Positions 51,780-64,000 of a stretch of 64,000 nt of DNA are shown piece after piece. The notes beneath the pieces were generated by a model. The model worked only from the letters and a program-made list of their open reading frames with translations. It was not told the DNA's origin and ran no database searches. The translations under genes were made by a program, and so were the position numbers. Source of the stretch: Curvibacter microcysteis (GTDB taxonomy: Bacteria; Pseudomonadota; Gammaproteobacteria; Burkholderiales; Burkholderiaceae_C); contig NZ_JAQSIO010000001.1 in assembly GCF_028649455.1 (NCBI RefSeq), forward strand, positions 930,001 to 994,000, in the 5' to 3' direction. Within the stretch, counting starts at the first letter, position 1, and each line of letters opens with the position of its first letter.

Positions 51780-52583
51780 TCAGCGCGTGCCGTAGCTCTT
51801 GCCCGTGGCGGCCGGTGAGGCGTTGGCGTTGGCCGCGCTGCTGGTGCCCGTGGTGGCGCCTGAACGCGCGCTGCTCAGACGGGCCACGCCCCCTTCCAGC
51901 ACGACCGCCGCGCCCAAAGGCAAGGGCTCGGCCTGCTGCAGGTCGCGCTGGCTGCCGTCTTCCATGCGGATGCGGATTTGGTAGCCGCCCTGAGGCTGGC
52001 CCGCCATGGCCGAGGCCCCGACCACGGCGCCAGCGGCGGTGGCAGCCACGTTGTGACCGCCAGGACGAGCAGACGAGGTGCCATAACCCGCGCCGGCTTG
52101 CGCCCCCACCGCCGCACCGGCAGCCCAGGCCGCCCCCGGCGGCAAACCGCCCGAGCTGATCGCCTGCACCGACTCCACCCAACCGCAGTTCGGGCAGGCC
52201 GGGGCCGTGCCGTAAACGCCTTGCAGGGCACGCGGCGGCTCGCCCTGGGGCGGCAGGGCCGGTGGACGCAACAATGCGGGGGGCGGTGGCAGGGCCGGGC
52301 CAGAACGGGGGGCATCGTCGACACGGGCCCCTGGCGCCTCAGGGCGCGAGGCTGGAGCCGTGACCACGGGCGGCCAGGCCGCCTCAGGCGCTGCTGGGGC
52401 CGGTGACCGCTGCGGCAAGGCCGGTGGCACAGGCTCAGCGGGCCGGGTCTGGATGTGGATCACCGTGGCCAGCAAGGCCAGGCCCACCACGCCCAGCCAA
52501 GGCAGGACTGAAGTCCACCAGCGGGGCCAGGAAGGCCTGTTGCCCGCAGGCGGCAGCGGCGAAGCGTGGACAGAGACAGCCAT
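51780..52583 (-). CDS. glycine-zipper (2TM) envelope protein
   Basis: Protein of 267 residues with one N-terminal membrane anchor (VLPWLGVVGLALLATVIHI), a long Pro/Ala-rich periplasmic linker, and a glycine-zipper segment (AAWAAGAAVGAQAGAGYGTSS and AATAAGAVVGASAMAG). The C-terminal piece YQIRIRMEDGSQRDLQQ resembles the 17-kDa surface antigen family. The start at 52583 has an AAGAAGG ribosome binding site. It is probably an envelope structural or stress protein; no enzymatic role is expected. Confidence 0.72.
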   Translation of the reverse strand: MAVSVHASPLPPAGNRPSWPRWWTSVLPWLGVVGLALLATVIHIQTRPAEPVPPALPQRSPAPAAPEAAWPPVVTAPASRPEAPGARVDDAPRSGPALPPPPALLRPPALPPQGEPPRALQGVYGTAPACPNCGWVESVQAISSGGLPPGAAWAAGAAVGAQAGAGYGTSSARPGGHNVAATAAGAVVGASAMAGQPQGGYQIRIRMEDGSQRDLQQAEPLPLGAAVVLEGGVARLSSARSGATTGTSSAANANASPAATGKSYGTR

Positions 52584-52721
52584 GGCAAACCCTTCTTCAA
52601 GGCGGGCCCGAACAGACCCGCTCAACATCAGGTGGCAATTTAAGAGGCTCAGGTCACAGCTTGCTGACAAAGCGTGAACTTCGCGTCAAAGCCGGGCAAA
52701 AACCGCGTCGGTGCGCGGGTT

Positions 52722-55454
<2,733 letters not shown>

Positions 55455-55620
55455 GAGACTCACCTGGAGGGACGGCTGGGATCAGGTGAGCGTCGTTGAA
55501 ATCACGAAAAGCCTCAAGCCTGACAGGCCCCGGGGGGCCTGCTGCAACGCTCCTTGAGATACCATGATTTTACTGCGTCAAGCATTTCCCCTGATCGCCC
55601 CCTGTTCCAAACGCCCCACC

Positions 55621-56199
55621 ATGTTCGAATCCTTGATGAACCGGCTCCATCCCCGCAAGCGCCGGCGCTTGTCGGTGCAGGACTCGCCGGCGGCCGAATT
55701 GGCCGCGCAAATGCTGCACGCGCCCGCGGCGCTGATCCAGCTCTCCGCCGACGATGCCCGCCGCGTCGTGAGCTACATGGAGCCCTACCGCCTGCTGGCC
55801 GGCCAGTGCTTCATGCGCGAAGGCCAGACCGAGGACACGGACTACATGCTGCTGATCCTTGAGGGCGATGTGATGGTGGAGAACTTCATCGTCAGCCGCC
55901 GCACCCCCATCACCACCGCCGTGATCGGCGCCGGGGCCCTGGTGGGTGAACTGGGCCTGCTGGATGGCTCGGCCCGCTCGGCCACCTGCACCACCTGCAC
56001 CGATGTGCTGGCGGCCAAGCTGACCCGCCAGGCCCTGGGCGATTTGCTGGAAGAAGACCCCACGCTGGGCGTGAAACTGCTGCTGGCCATTGGCGTGCAC
56101 ATGAGTAACCGGGTGCGCGAACGCACCGACAAACTCAAGAGCTACGCCGCGCTGATCCAGACCATGCAGCAGGAGATGGACCGCCTGATCCCGTCCTGA
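55621..56199 (+). CDS. cyclic nucleotide-binding domain protein without DNA-binding domain
   Basis: Protein of 192 residues. Residues about 40-160 form a cNMP-binding fold (FMREGQTEDTDYMLLILEGDV, then GALVGELGLLDGSARSATCT, the phosphate-binding cassette). Unlike Crp or Fnr it ends in a short coiled helix (LKSYAALIQTMQQEMDRL) rather than a helix-turn-helix, so it should act through another protein. The start at 55621 was chosen over one 19 codons upstream. It is divergent from metH with a 166-base gap. Confidence 0.83.
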   Translation: MFESLMNRLHPRKRRRLSVQDSPAAELAAQMLHAPAALIQLSADDARRVVSYMEPYRLLAGQCFMREGQTEDTDYMLLILEGDVMVENFIVSRRTPITTAVIGAGALVGELGLLDGSARSATCTTCTDVLAAKLTRQALGDLLEEDPTLGVKLLLAIGVHMSNRVRERTDKLKSYAALIQTMQQEMDRLIPS

Positions 56200-56216
56200 G
56201 CCCAGCCAACCCGCAC

Positions 56217-56717
56217 TCAGGGTGCGGCGGACGCGGGCAGGCCAAACACGCGGTCAAACACCCAGTTGAAAACCAGGGTGTAGACCAGAAAAAACACCAG
56301 CAGGCCCACATCCATGACCAGGGACTGCCACAGGCTGACCTCGAACCACCAGGCAAACAGGGGCACGAAAAACAGCAGCAAGCCGCCCTCAAAGCCCACC
56401 GCGTGGGCCGCACGCCGCGCGAAACTGCGCCCACGCACCGCCTGACGGGCCTCCCAGCGCTCGAACAAGGCGTTGAACACCAGGTTCCACAGCACCGCAA
56501 TCGCCGACGAAGCGACCCCCATCACCCCCGCATGGCCCAGGCCGTCGCCCGACATCTGGGCCAGGCCCCAGCTGGAGCACACGATGGCCAGGCCCTCGTA
56601 GCAAGAGACAAACACCAGGCGGCGGCGCCAACCCTGCAAAACGACCCACCCAGCGCGGGGAGCAATGGGGGCCGCCGTCGGGGCGGTGGGCAAAGAGGGG
56701 GGCAAAGGCGTGGACAT
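56217..56717 (-). CDS. PACE-family antimicrobial efflux transporter
   Basis: Inner membrane protein of 166 residues with four helices forming two bacterial transmembrane pair domains. Hallmarks are RRLVFVSCYEGLAIV in helix one, WNLVFNALFERWE in helix two and RRAAHAVGFEGGLLLF in helix three; the glutamates are those expected for proton coupling. PACE pumps such as AceI export chlorhexidine and other cationic biocides, and probably polyamines. It is divergent from a LysR gene, the usual arrangement for AceI and AceR. Confidence 0.87.
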   Translation of the reverse strand: MSTPLPPSLPTAPTAAPIAPRAGWVVLQGWRRRLVFVSCYEGLAIVCSSWGLAQMSGDGLGHAGVMGVASSAIAVLWNLVFNALFERWEARQAVRGRSFARRAAHAVGFEGGLLLFFVPLFAWWFEVSLWQSLVMDVGLLVFFLVYTLVFNWVFDRVFGLPASAAP

Positions 56718-56764
56718 GGCCGCTACTTTATGTGCTCATGGTTGATACTTAAAGTCAGCTCCTT

Positions 56765-56777
56765 TCAGAATTTCTGA
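56765..56777. promoter_or_regulatory. LysR box between the PACE pump and its regulator
   Basis: TCAGAA-T-TTCTGA is a perfect 13-base palindrome of the T-N11-A form. It lies 13 bases before the LysR start. A second pair of arms, ACTTTA (56725) and TAAAGT (56750), flanks the middle of the region. Confidence 0.65.
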
Positions 56778-56789
56778 CATATCAAAGCC

Positions 56790-57716
56790 ATGGCCTTCAG
56801 CTCCGACAACATCGACGTCTTTCTCAGCGTGCTGGACCGGGGCTCGTTTTCGGCCGCTGCCCGCGCCCTGGGCCGGGTGCCCTCGGCCGTGAGCATGGCC
56901 ATGGCCCAGCTGGAGGCCGAACTGGACCTGAGCCTGTTCGACCGCAGCAGCCGCGAACCGCGCCCCACCCCAGCCGCACGCGCCCTGGAGCCGCAGGCGC
57001 GCCAGCTCGCGGCCCAGCTGCGCCAGCTCAACACCCAGGCCCTGGCACTGAACCAGGGCCTGGAAGAGCGCCTGACGCTGGCGATTGCGCCCGAGTTGCT
57101 GGCCGCGCAGTGGAGCGGCCCACTGGCCACGCTGGCGGCCGAGCACCCGCTGCTGCAGGTCGAGGTGCTGGCCGCGCCCCAAACCGATGCCCTCAAGCTG
57201 CTGCACAGCGGCCGCGCCCAACTGGCCCTGGTCTTTGAGCGCCCCAGCCTGGATGGCCGCGAAGGCTTTCAGGAAGTGGGCAGCGAAACCCTGGTGGCCG
57301 TGCTGGCGCCCAGCCACCCCGCCCTGCGACAAAGGGCGGGGTCCGACCCTGCCGCGGCCCCGGATGCGTTTCGGGAAAACCTGCTGACCGAGTTGCGCCA
57401 GATCGTGGTGGCCAGCCGCGACCTGGCCCAGAGCGACCCGCGCTTCGTGTTTGGCCGCCACTGTTGGCGCACCGACAACCAGGTCGCTGCGCTGCGCCTG
57501 ATCGAGGCCGGCCTGGGCTGGGGTTGGCTGCCGCAGTCCTTTGTGCGCTCGCCACTGGCGGCGGGCACCCTGGTCGAGCTGCCATTTGAGAACCTCACCA
57601 ACGGCCTGACCCTGTGGGTGGACGTGGTCTGGTCCAAAGAGCGCCCGCTGGGCCTGGGCGCGCGGCGCTTCATTGAGCTGATTCAGGCGCAGGACGGGCG
57701 CCCCCCACGGGCTTGA
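56790..57716 (+). CDS. LysR-family transcriptional regulator
   Basis: LysR regulator of 308 residues. The N-terminal helix-turn-helix is IDVFLSVLDRGSFSAAARAL followed by RVPSAVSMAMAQLE, with the LFDR turn. The C-terminal effector domain spans about residues 90-300. It is divergently transcribed from the PACE pump with only 72 bases between them, so it most likely activates that pump in response to its substrate. Confidence 0.9.
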   Translation: MAFSSDNIDVFLSVLDRGSFSAAARALGRVPSAVSMAMAQLEAELDLSLFDRSSREPRPTPAARALEPQARQLAAQLRQLNTQALALNQGLEERLTLAIAPELLAAQWSGPLATLAAEHPLLQVEVLAAPQTDALKLLHSGRAQLALVFERPSLDGREGFQEVGSETLVAVLAPSHPALRQRAGSDPAAAPDAFRENLLTELRQIVVASRDLAQSDPRFVFGRHCWRTDNQVAALRLIEAGLGWGWLPQSFVRSPLAAGTLVELPFENLTNGLTLWVDVVWSKERPLGLGARRFIELIQAQDGRPPRA

Positions 57717-57926
57717 GGCCCAGAACCAGCGCCACGTGGACGCCGGTCACGCGCGCCGCGCACCGCCCTTGTGGGCGCAGCGGCGGCCTGCTTGACAACC
57801 GGTCCCGGGGGTCTGGACAGCAGGCGCGCTTCACTCAGTCAACGGCGTCAGGCATCCGACCCTGGGCTTGCAACATGGTGACCCTTCAAGCCCTGGTTTT
57901 TGGGGCGCTCAGCTTGAGGGCTGCAC

Positions 57927-58745
57927 ATGGACGACCATTCCTTACCGACCCTGAAACTGTCGGGCCTGGGCCAGGACGCCCGACGCGACCTGCTGGGCGC
58001 TTTGCGCATGCTCAACAGCGTTCACAGCGGCCTCCACAGGCCTTGGCGAATGGGCATCATGAAGGCGCTGGACGACCCCACGCGCTGGGGTCAATACGAC
58101 GGACTGATACAAGACCTCGTGCGCGAATTCCAGGAAAGACTGCACCCCACCCGCATGCCTCCGCTGGATTGGCACCTGATCAAGGCCATGCTTTGGACTG
58201 AAACCGGCGGTGAAGTCAAGCACTGGTACACGAACCCCATGCAGATCGGCCTGTACGACGACCCCGGAATCGACGTGGTGCTGGGCGGCAAAGAAAAGAT
58301 CGACCTGATCCTGCCACCTGCGGCCCGGCAAGGGCTGAGCCGGGAGGCAATCACCACAGACCCCGTGTTCAACCTGCGCGCCGGACTGGCCTACCTGCTC
58401 AATCGCCTGGCCCTCTCTGAACTGCGCACCGAAGCAGCCCCGGAGGCACCCGTGGTGAACGACGTGGTGCGCCCGGGGGACACCTGGCCCCGGATGGCCT
58501 CCCGACACAGGTCTTCCGTGGACCACCTCCACGCCCTCAACCCCACACTGAACACCGCCCTGCAGCCTGGTCAGGCCTTTCGCGCCCAGTGTGTGCGCAC
58601 CGTGAGGGTCATCACGGGCTGGCGCGACTTCACGCCCGAAACGCTGGCGCTCTACAACGGTCGGGGCGACCCCATGTACGCCCAGAAGATCCGCTATGTC
58701 GTCGAGCTCCTCCACCTGGGCCACCTGTACGGCCTGATGTCATGA
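57927..58745 (+). CDS. lysozyme-like/LysM protein, candidate secreted effector
   Basis: Protein of 272 residues. Residues 80-130 resemble a lytic transglycosylase/lysozyme core: an AMLWTETGG segment with candidate catalytic E92, then YTNPMQIGLYDDPG, the NPMQIG motif of SLT-type enzymes. Residues 177-222 form a LysM-like peptidoglycan-binding domain (VVRPGDTWPRMA and LNPTLNTALQPGQ). It has no signal peptide, so it would reach the periplasm of another cell only by a specialised route such as type VI secretion. Its stop overlaps the next gene by four bases (ATGA). An antibacterial role is inference from domain content and neighbours. Confidence 0.68.
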   Translation: MDDHSLPTLKLSGLGQDARRDLLGALRMLNSVHSGLHRPWRMGIMKALDDPTRWGQYDGLIQDLVREFQERLHPTRMPPLDWHLIKAMLWTETGGEVKHWYTNPMQIGLYDDPGIDVVLGGKEKIDLILPPAARQGLSREAITTDPVFNLRAGLAYLLNRLALSELRTEAAPEAPVVNDVVRPGDTWPRMASRHRSSVDHLHALNPTLNTALQPGQAFRAQCVRTVRVITGWRDFTPETLALYNGRGDPMYAQKIRYVVELLHLGHLYGLMS

Positions 58746-59239
58746 AGCGCCCAACACGTCTGCTGAGGCCAGTCGCGCTGGCCGCGCTGATGGCCCTGTC
58801 CTCAGCGGCGGCCCCGCGCGTTCTGGTGCCCCAGTTGGAGACCCAGGGCCGCGTCTGCCACGGCCACTTCCACGCCACCGACCGCCGGGTGAGCTTTCGT
58901 TCTCAAACCCTGAACTGCCTGAACCGCCGCTACACCCGCTACCGCGAAGAAGCCATTTCGCGGCCCGACATCCCTTTGTTCGGCACCCGCAGCCAGGTCT
59001 TCCACCTGCCCCGCGCCACCGCCCAATGCCGTGTCACCGTCATCGAAGTGGTCGAACCGGCTGACCCCGACGCCGGGTATTGGTACCTCTTCTTTTATGC
59101 CAATGAAGAGGCGTTCAGCACCAACCGTTTCTACGAGAACACGGCGCAGAACAATGTGCTGCCCTGCATGGGCTACGAAGTCGTCTGGCCCAGGCCGACC
59201 CCACCGTCGGGTGGCAAGGCCGCCCACGGCTCGCCCTGA
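58742..59239 (+). CDS. secreted four-cysteine protein, candidate immunity protein copy 1
   Basis: Protein of 165 residues with a signal peptide (LLRPVALAALMALSSAAA) and a mature domain of about 128 residues holding four cysteines, probably two disulfides. I do not recognise the family. It overlaps the lysozyme-like gene by four bases, so the two are produced together. Its near-copy follows nine bases later. A periplasmic protein co-made with a peptidoglycan-cleaving protein fits an immunity role; a substrate-presenting role cannot be excluded. Confidence 0.7.
   Translation: MKRPTRLLRPVALAALMALSSAAAPRVLVPQLETQGRVCHGHFHATDRRVSFRSQTLNCLNRRYTRYREEAISRPDIPLFGTRSQVFHLPRATAQCRVTVIEVVEPADPDAGYWYLFFYANEEAFSTNRFYENTAQNNVLPCMGYEVVWPRPTPPSGGKAAHGSP
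58810..59194 (+). repeat. tandem duplication, unit 1
   Basis: 385-base segment repeated at 59308-59692 with a constant 498-base offset and no gaps. It covers the mature part of the first candidate immunity gene. Confidence 0.9.
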
Positions 59240-59248
59240 AGCAGCACC

Positions 59249-59760
59249 ATGAGCCGTCTTTGGCCACTCATCGCAATGGCGGCACTGGCTGCCCAGCCCG
59301 GCCTCACGGCCCCGCGCGTTCTGGTGCCCCAGTTGGAGACCCAGGGCCGCGTCTGCCACGGCCACTTCCACGCCACCGACCGCCAGGTGAGCTTTCGCTC
59401 TCAAACCCTGAACTGCCTGAACCGCCGCTACACCCGCTACCGCGAAGAGGCCATTTCGCGGCCCGACATCCCTTTGTTCGGCACCCGCAGCCAGGTCTTC
59501 CACCTGCCCCGCGCCACCGCCCAATGCCGTGTCACCGTCATCGAAGTGGTCGAACCGGCTGACCCCGACACCGGGTACTGGTACCTCTTCTTCTATGCCA
59601 ACGAAGAGGCGTTCAGCACCAACCGTTTCGATGACGACCCAGCGCAGCACAATGTGCTGCCTTGCATGGGCTACGAAGTCGTCTGGCCCAGGAAGGCCCG
59701 GCTCGGGGGCCGGGGGACGCCCGGGGTGGGCCCTGCCTCGCCCGGCTTAGCGCCCCAGCC

Positions 59761-59779
<19 letters not shown>
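59249..59779 (+). CDS. secreted four-cysteine protein, candidate immunity protein copy 2
   Basis: Protein of 176 residues, second copy of the preceding gene. The mature 128 residues differ at seven places only, five of them within one short patch (YENTAQN versus DDDPAQH). The signal peptide is different ([16 protein letters not shown]) and the C-terminus carries an extra Gly/Pro-rich tail of about 28 residues. Its 3' end overlaps the 3' end of metH1 on the other strand by 19 bases. Confidence 0.7.
59308..59692 (+). repeat. tandem duplication, unit 2
   Basis: Second unit of the 385-base repeat (first at 58810-59194). Confidence 0.9.
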
Positions 59780-60846
<1,067 letters not shown>

Positions 60847-61059
60847 CCCCCGATTGTAGAAAACCCGCCCGGGCCGCCCAGACAACAGGGTTTTGCGATG
60901 GCGCGCCTGGCCGCGCCGCCAGCTTGAAACCCCCTGTTACAAATAAAGCTTCTTTGCTAGACTGGATGGTTATTTGGTGCAGATTTGAATGCTCAAGCCT
61001 GCCCACGTTCGCAGGCATTCCGGTGCCCCTCGGGGCCGACCTTCGCATCAAGGAATCGC

Positions 61060-62481
61060 ATGGCCATCTGGCACAAGCAAGTCTGGAGCTCAATCGACAG
61101 CGCGGTGGACAACCCCGATGTCCTGGCGCTGCACCGCCTGTGGAGCCGCCTGCAAGGAGGCCAGCCGGGGCACTTGCCCAGCCTGGCTGCGCTGTCCATG
61201 GAGGGGCCGCTGGCGCCCTTCGCCGCCCGCATGACGGCCTACGAAGCCCTGCCCGACGGGGACTACCTCGGCCGCTACTGCGGCGAGCAGTTTCGCCACG
61301 ATGCGCGCGGCGACCCGACCGGCCAGCGCCTGAGCCAACAAGAGCCCGAGATCGCCGCTTTCCAGCGGGACCACTTCAACCAAGCCGCACAACGCGGCCA
61401 GGCCGTGTACGTGCTGCACGCCAGCCACACCAATCCCTGGGTGCTGACCTGGGAGCGCCTGGTGATGCCCGTGCGCGCAGACGACGGCCGCCCCTGGGTG
61501 CTGGTCTTCAACGACCCGCTCGAGTCACGGGCACGCCTGCTCGAAACCGTGCTGGACAGCGCCAGCGACGCCATCCTGACCCTGCGCAGCCTGCGCGACC
61601 CGCTGGGCGTGCAGCACCGCTGGCTGATCACCGTGGCCAACCGCGCGTTTGCCCGCTTGGGCGGTTGCACCTTGCCCAACCTGCGTGGTCACTTGGTGCA
61701 CGAATCCGTGCCTTTGTGGGAGCAACTGGGCCTGGAGGCCGACTGCCGCGCCGTGGTGCAGACCCGCCAGCCCTGCCGCCGCGAACTGGAGCAACGCCGG
61801 GGCGAGGGCAGCCAGTGGTACAGCGTGCACATCGATCCCTTGCTGGATGGCTGCGTGCTGCGCCTGACCGACATCACGGCCAGCAAAGACAAGGAACACG
61901 CCCTGCTGGCGGACAACGCCGAACTGCGCCAACTGGCCTGGCAGGATGGGCTGACCGGCCTGCTCAACCGCCGCGCACTGGACGTCATCCTGGAGCGCGA
62001 GGTGGCGCGCGCCCTGCGCCTGAGCGAGCCGCTGGCGGTGGTGATGTGCGACATCGACCACTTCAAGGCCTTCAATGACTTTTATGGCCACCTGATTGGT
62101 GACGACTGCTTGCGCGAGGTGGGCCAGGTGCTGGGTGGCGTGATCCAACGCGCCACCGACATGGTGGCCCGCTATGGCGGTGAAGAATTCACCCTGGTGC
62201 TGCCCAACACCCGCCTGACCGGTGGCCTGGACCTGGTGCAGCGCATCCAGCAAGCCCTGCACGACCGGGGCCTGCCCGACGCCACCTCGCCCAATGGCAA
62301 GCTCCTGACCCTGAGCTTCGGCGTGGCCGAGTTCGACCCCCGACGCGACCCCACAGCCCACGCCTTCATGCAGCGCGCCGACAGCGCGCTCTACCGCGCC
62401 AAACACCAGGGGCGCAACCGCGTTGGTCTGGCCCACGCGCAGGACATCGAGGTGCTGGAGAGCACATTGACCCTGGCCTGA
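61060..62481 (+). CDS. diguanylate cyclase with PAS-like sensor
   Basis: Soluble protein of 473 residues. Residues about 40-150 form an unrecognised sensor segment, 165-290 a PAS-like domain ending in a LRLTDITASKDKE linker, and 300-470 a GGDEF domain. The active site is RYGGEEF, with an inhibitory I-site RATD five residues before it; CDIDHFKAFNDFYGH supplies the metal site. It should make cyclic di-GMP and be feedback inhibited. The ATG at 61060 has an AAGGA ribosome binding site. Confidence 0.9.
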   Translation: MAIWHKQVWSSIDSAVDNPDVLALHRLWSRLQGGQPGHLPSLAALSMEGPLAPFAARMTAYEALPDGDYLGRYCGEQFRHDARGDPTGQRLSQQEPEIAAFQRDHFNQAAQRGQAVYVLHASHTNPWVLTWERLVMPVRADDGRPWVLVFNDPLESRARLLETVLDSASDAILTLRSLRDPLGVQHRWLITVANRAFARLGGCTLPNLRGHLVHESVPLWEQLGLEADCRAVVQTRQPCRRELEQRRGEGSQWYSVHIDPLLDGCVLRLTDITASKDKEHALLADNAELRQLAWQDGLTGLLNRRALDVILEREVARALRLSEPLAVVMCDIDHFKAFNDFYGHLIGDDCLREVGQVLGGVIQRATDMVARYGGEEFTLVLPNTRLTGGLDLVQRIQQALHDRGLPDATSPNGKLLTLSFGVAEFDPRRDPTAHAFMQRADSALYRAKHQGRNRVGLAHAQDIEVLESTLTLA

Positions 62482-62503
62482 GATAATCCGCCCCCGACCG
62501 ACT

Positions 62504-62526
62504 GCGCGGCGCCTTGGGCGCCGCGC
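62504..62526 (+). terminator. GC-rich hairpin after the GGDEF gene
   Basis: GCGCGGCGCC-TTG-GGCGCCGCGC, a perfect ten-base stem 23 bases after the stop. It lacks a T-tract, so it may be only a weak terminator. Confidence 0.5.
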
Positions 62527-62593
62527 CTGTTTCGGGCCTGCGGCCACTGCACCGCCCGGCCTTGTTTTTGTTCCACCCCATCCTGAGTCCAGC

Positions 62594-64000
<1,407 letters not shown>

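Noticed and set aside
55455-55620. Cobalamin riboswitch upstream of metH
   Set aside because: The gap of about 166 bases is short and I see no B12-box-like element or matching fold.
57717-57926. Promoter with TTGACA at 57792 before the lysozyme-like gene
   Set aside because: No acceptable -10 element at a proper distance, so not listed.
60847-61059. Cyclic di-GMP riboswitch before the GGDEF gene
   Set aside because: Small hairpins exist (GCCTGC/GCAGGC near 60998-61017), but the conserved GEMM core is not visible.

Overview
The window is dense, GC-rich, one-gene-deep bacterial DNA. Its gene content fits a betaproteobacterium of the order Burkholderiales, most likely family Comamonadaceae: Bug/TctC-type periplasmic receptors, alr next to lplT, a split metH, a ProQ with long extensions, and TorF-GlnK-AmtB. 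No species can be named from sequence reading alone. No rRNA, tRNA, CRISPR array or insertion sequence was seen.

Layout. 1-10.2 kb, plus strand: the lower homoprotocatechuate (4-hydroxyphenylacetate) meta-cleavage operon (hpaG2 partial, hpaE, a Bug receptor, hpaD, hpaF, hpaH), followed by an SDR, a second Bug receptor, a class II aldolase-fold protein, a ketopantoate-reductase-like protein and a GST. 10.2-27.3 kb: housekeeping and accessory genes (orphan oligopeptide-binding protein, alr, lplT, two EamA transporters, glutathione peroxidase, AraC, DUF2237, a WYL-EVE-VOC group, ProQ, glcE-DUF1275-glcF, SMP-30 plus aldose epimerase). 27.3-30.4 kb: a torF-glnK-amtB nitrogen operon with a legible sigma-54 promoter and an NtrC-like site, divergent from comM.

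33.3-50.5 kb is the most interesting part. A tightly packed minus-strand run of eleven genes reads, in transcription order, a 6-hydroxynicotinate-reductase-like flavo/Fe-S protein, an ApbE-like UPF0280 protein, two DUF1185 proteins, a branched-chain-type ABC importer (binding protein, LivH-LivM fusion, LivG, LivF), a Tat-exported nicotinamidase, and the two subunits of a NicAB-type nicotinate hydroxylase (molybdopterin subunit fused to a three-haem cytochrome c). Divergent from it lie a ferredoxin-NADP reductase, a TetR regulator and an enamidase. Together these suggest a complete front end: nicotinamide to nicotinate to 6-hydroxynicotinate to 1,4,5,6-tetrahydro-6-oxonicotinate to 2-formylglutarate. 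This joins a respiratory hydroxylase to the reductive, enamidase-dependent route known from Eubacterium barkeri. A perfect inverted repeat upstream of the reductase gene is the likely TetR operator.

50.5-64 kb: a serine hydrolase, a glycine-zipper protein, the two separated halves of cobalamin-dependent methionine synthase (metH), a cyclic-nucleotide-binding protein, a PACE efflux pump with its divergent LysR regulator, a lysozyme-like/LysM protein overlapping a tandemly duplicated secreted-protein gene (candidate antibacterial effector with two immunity proteins), a GGDEF cyclase and the start of recQ.
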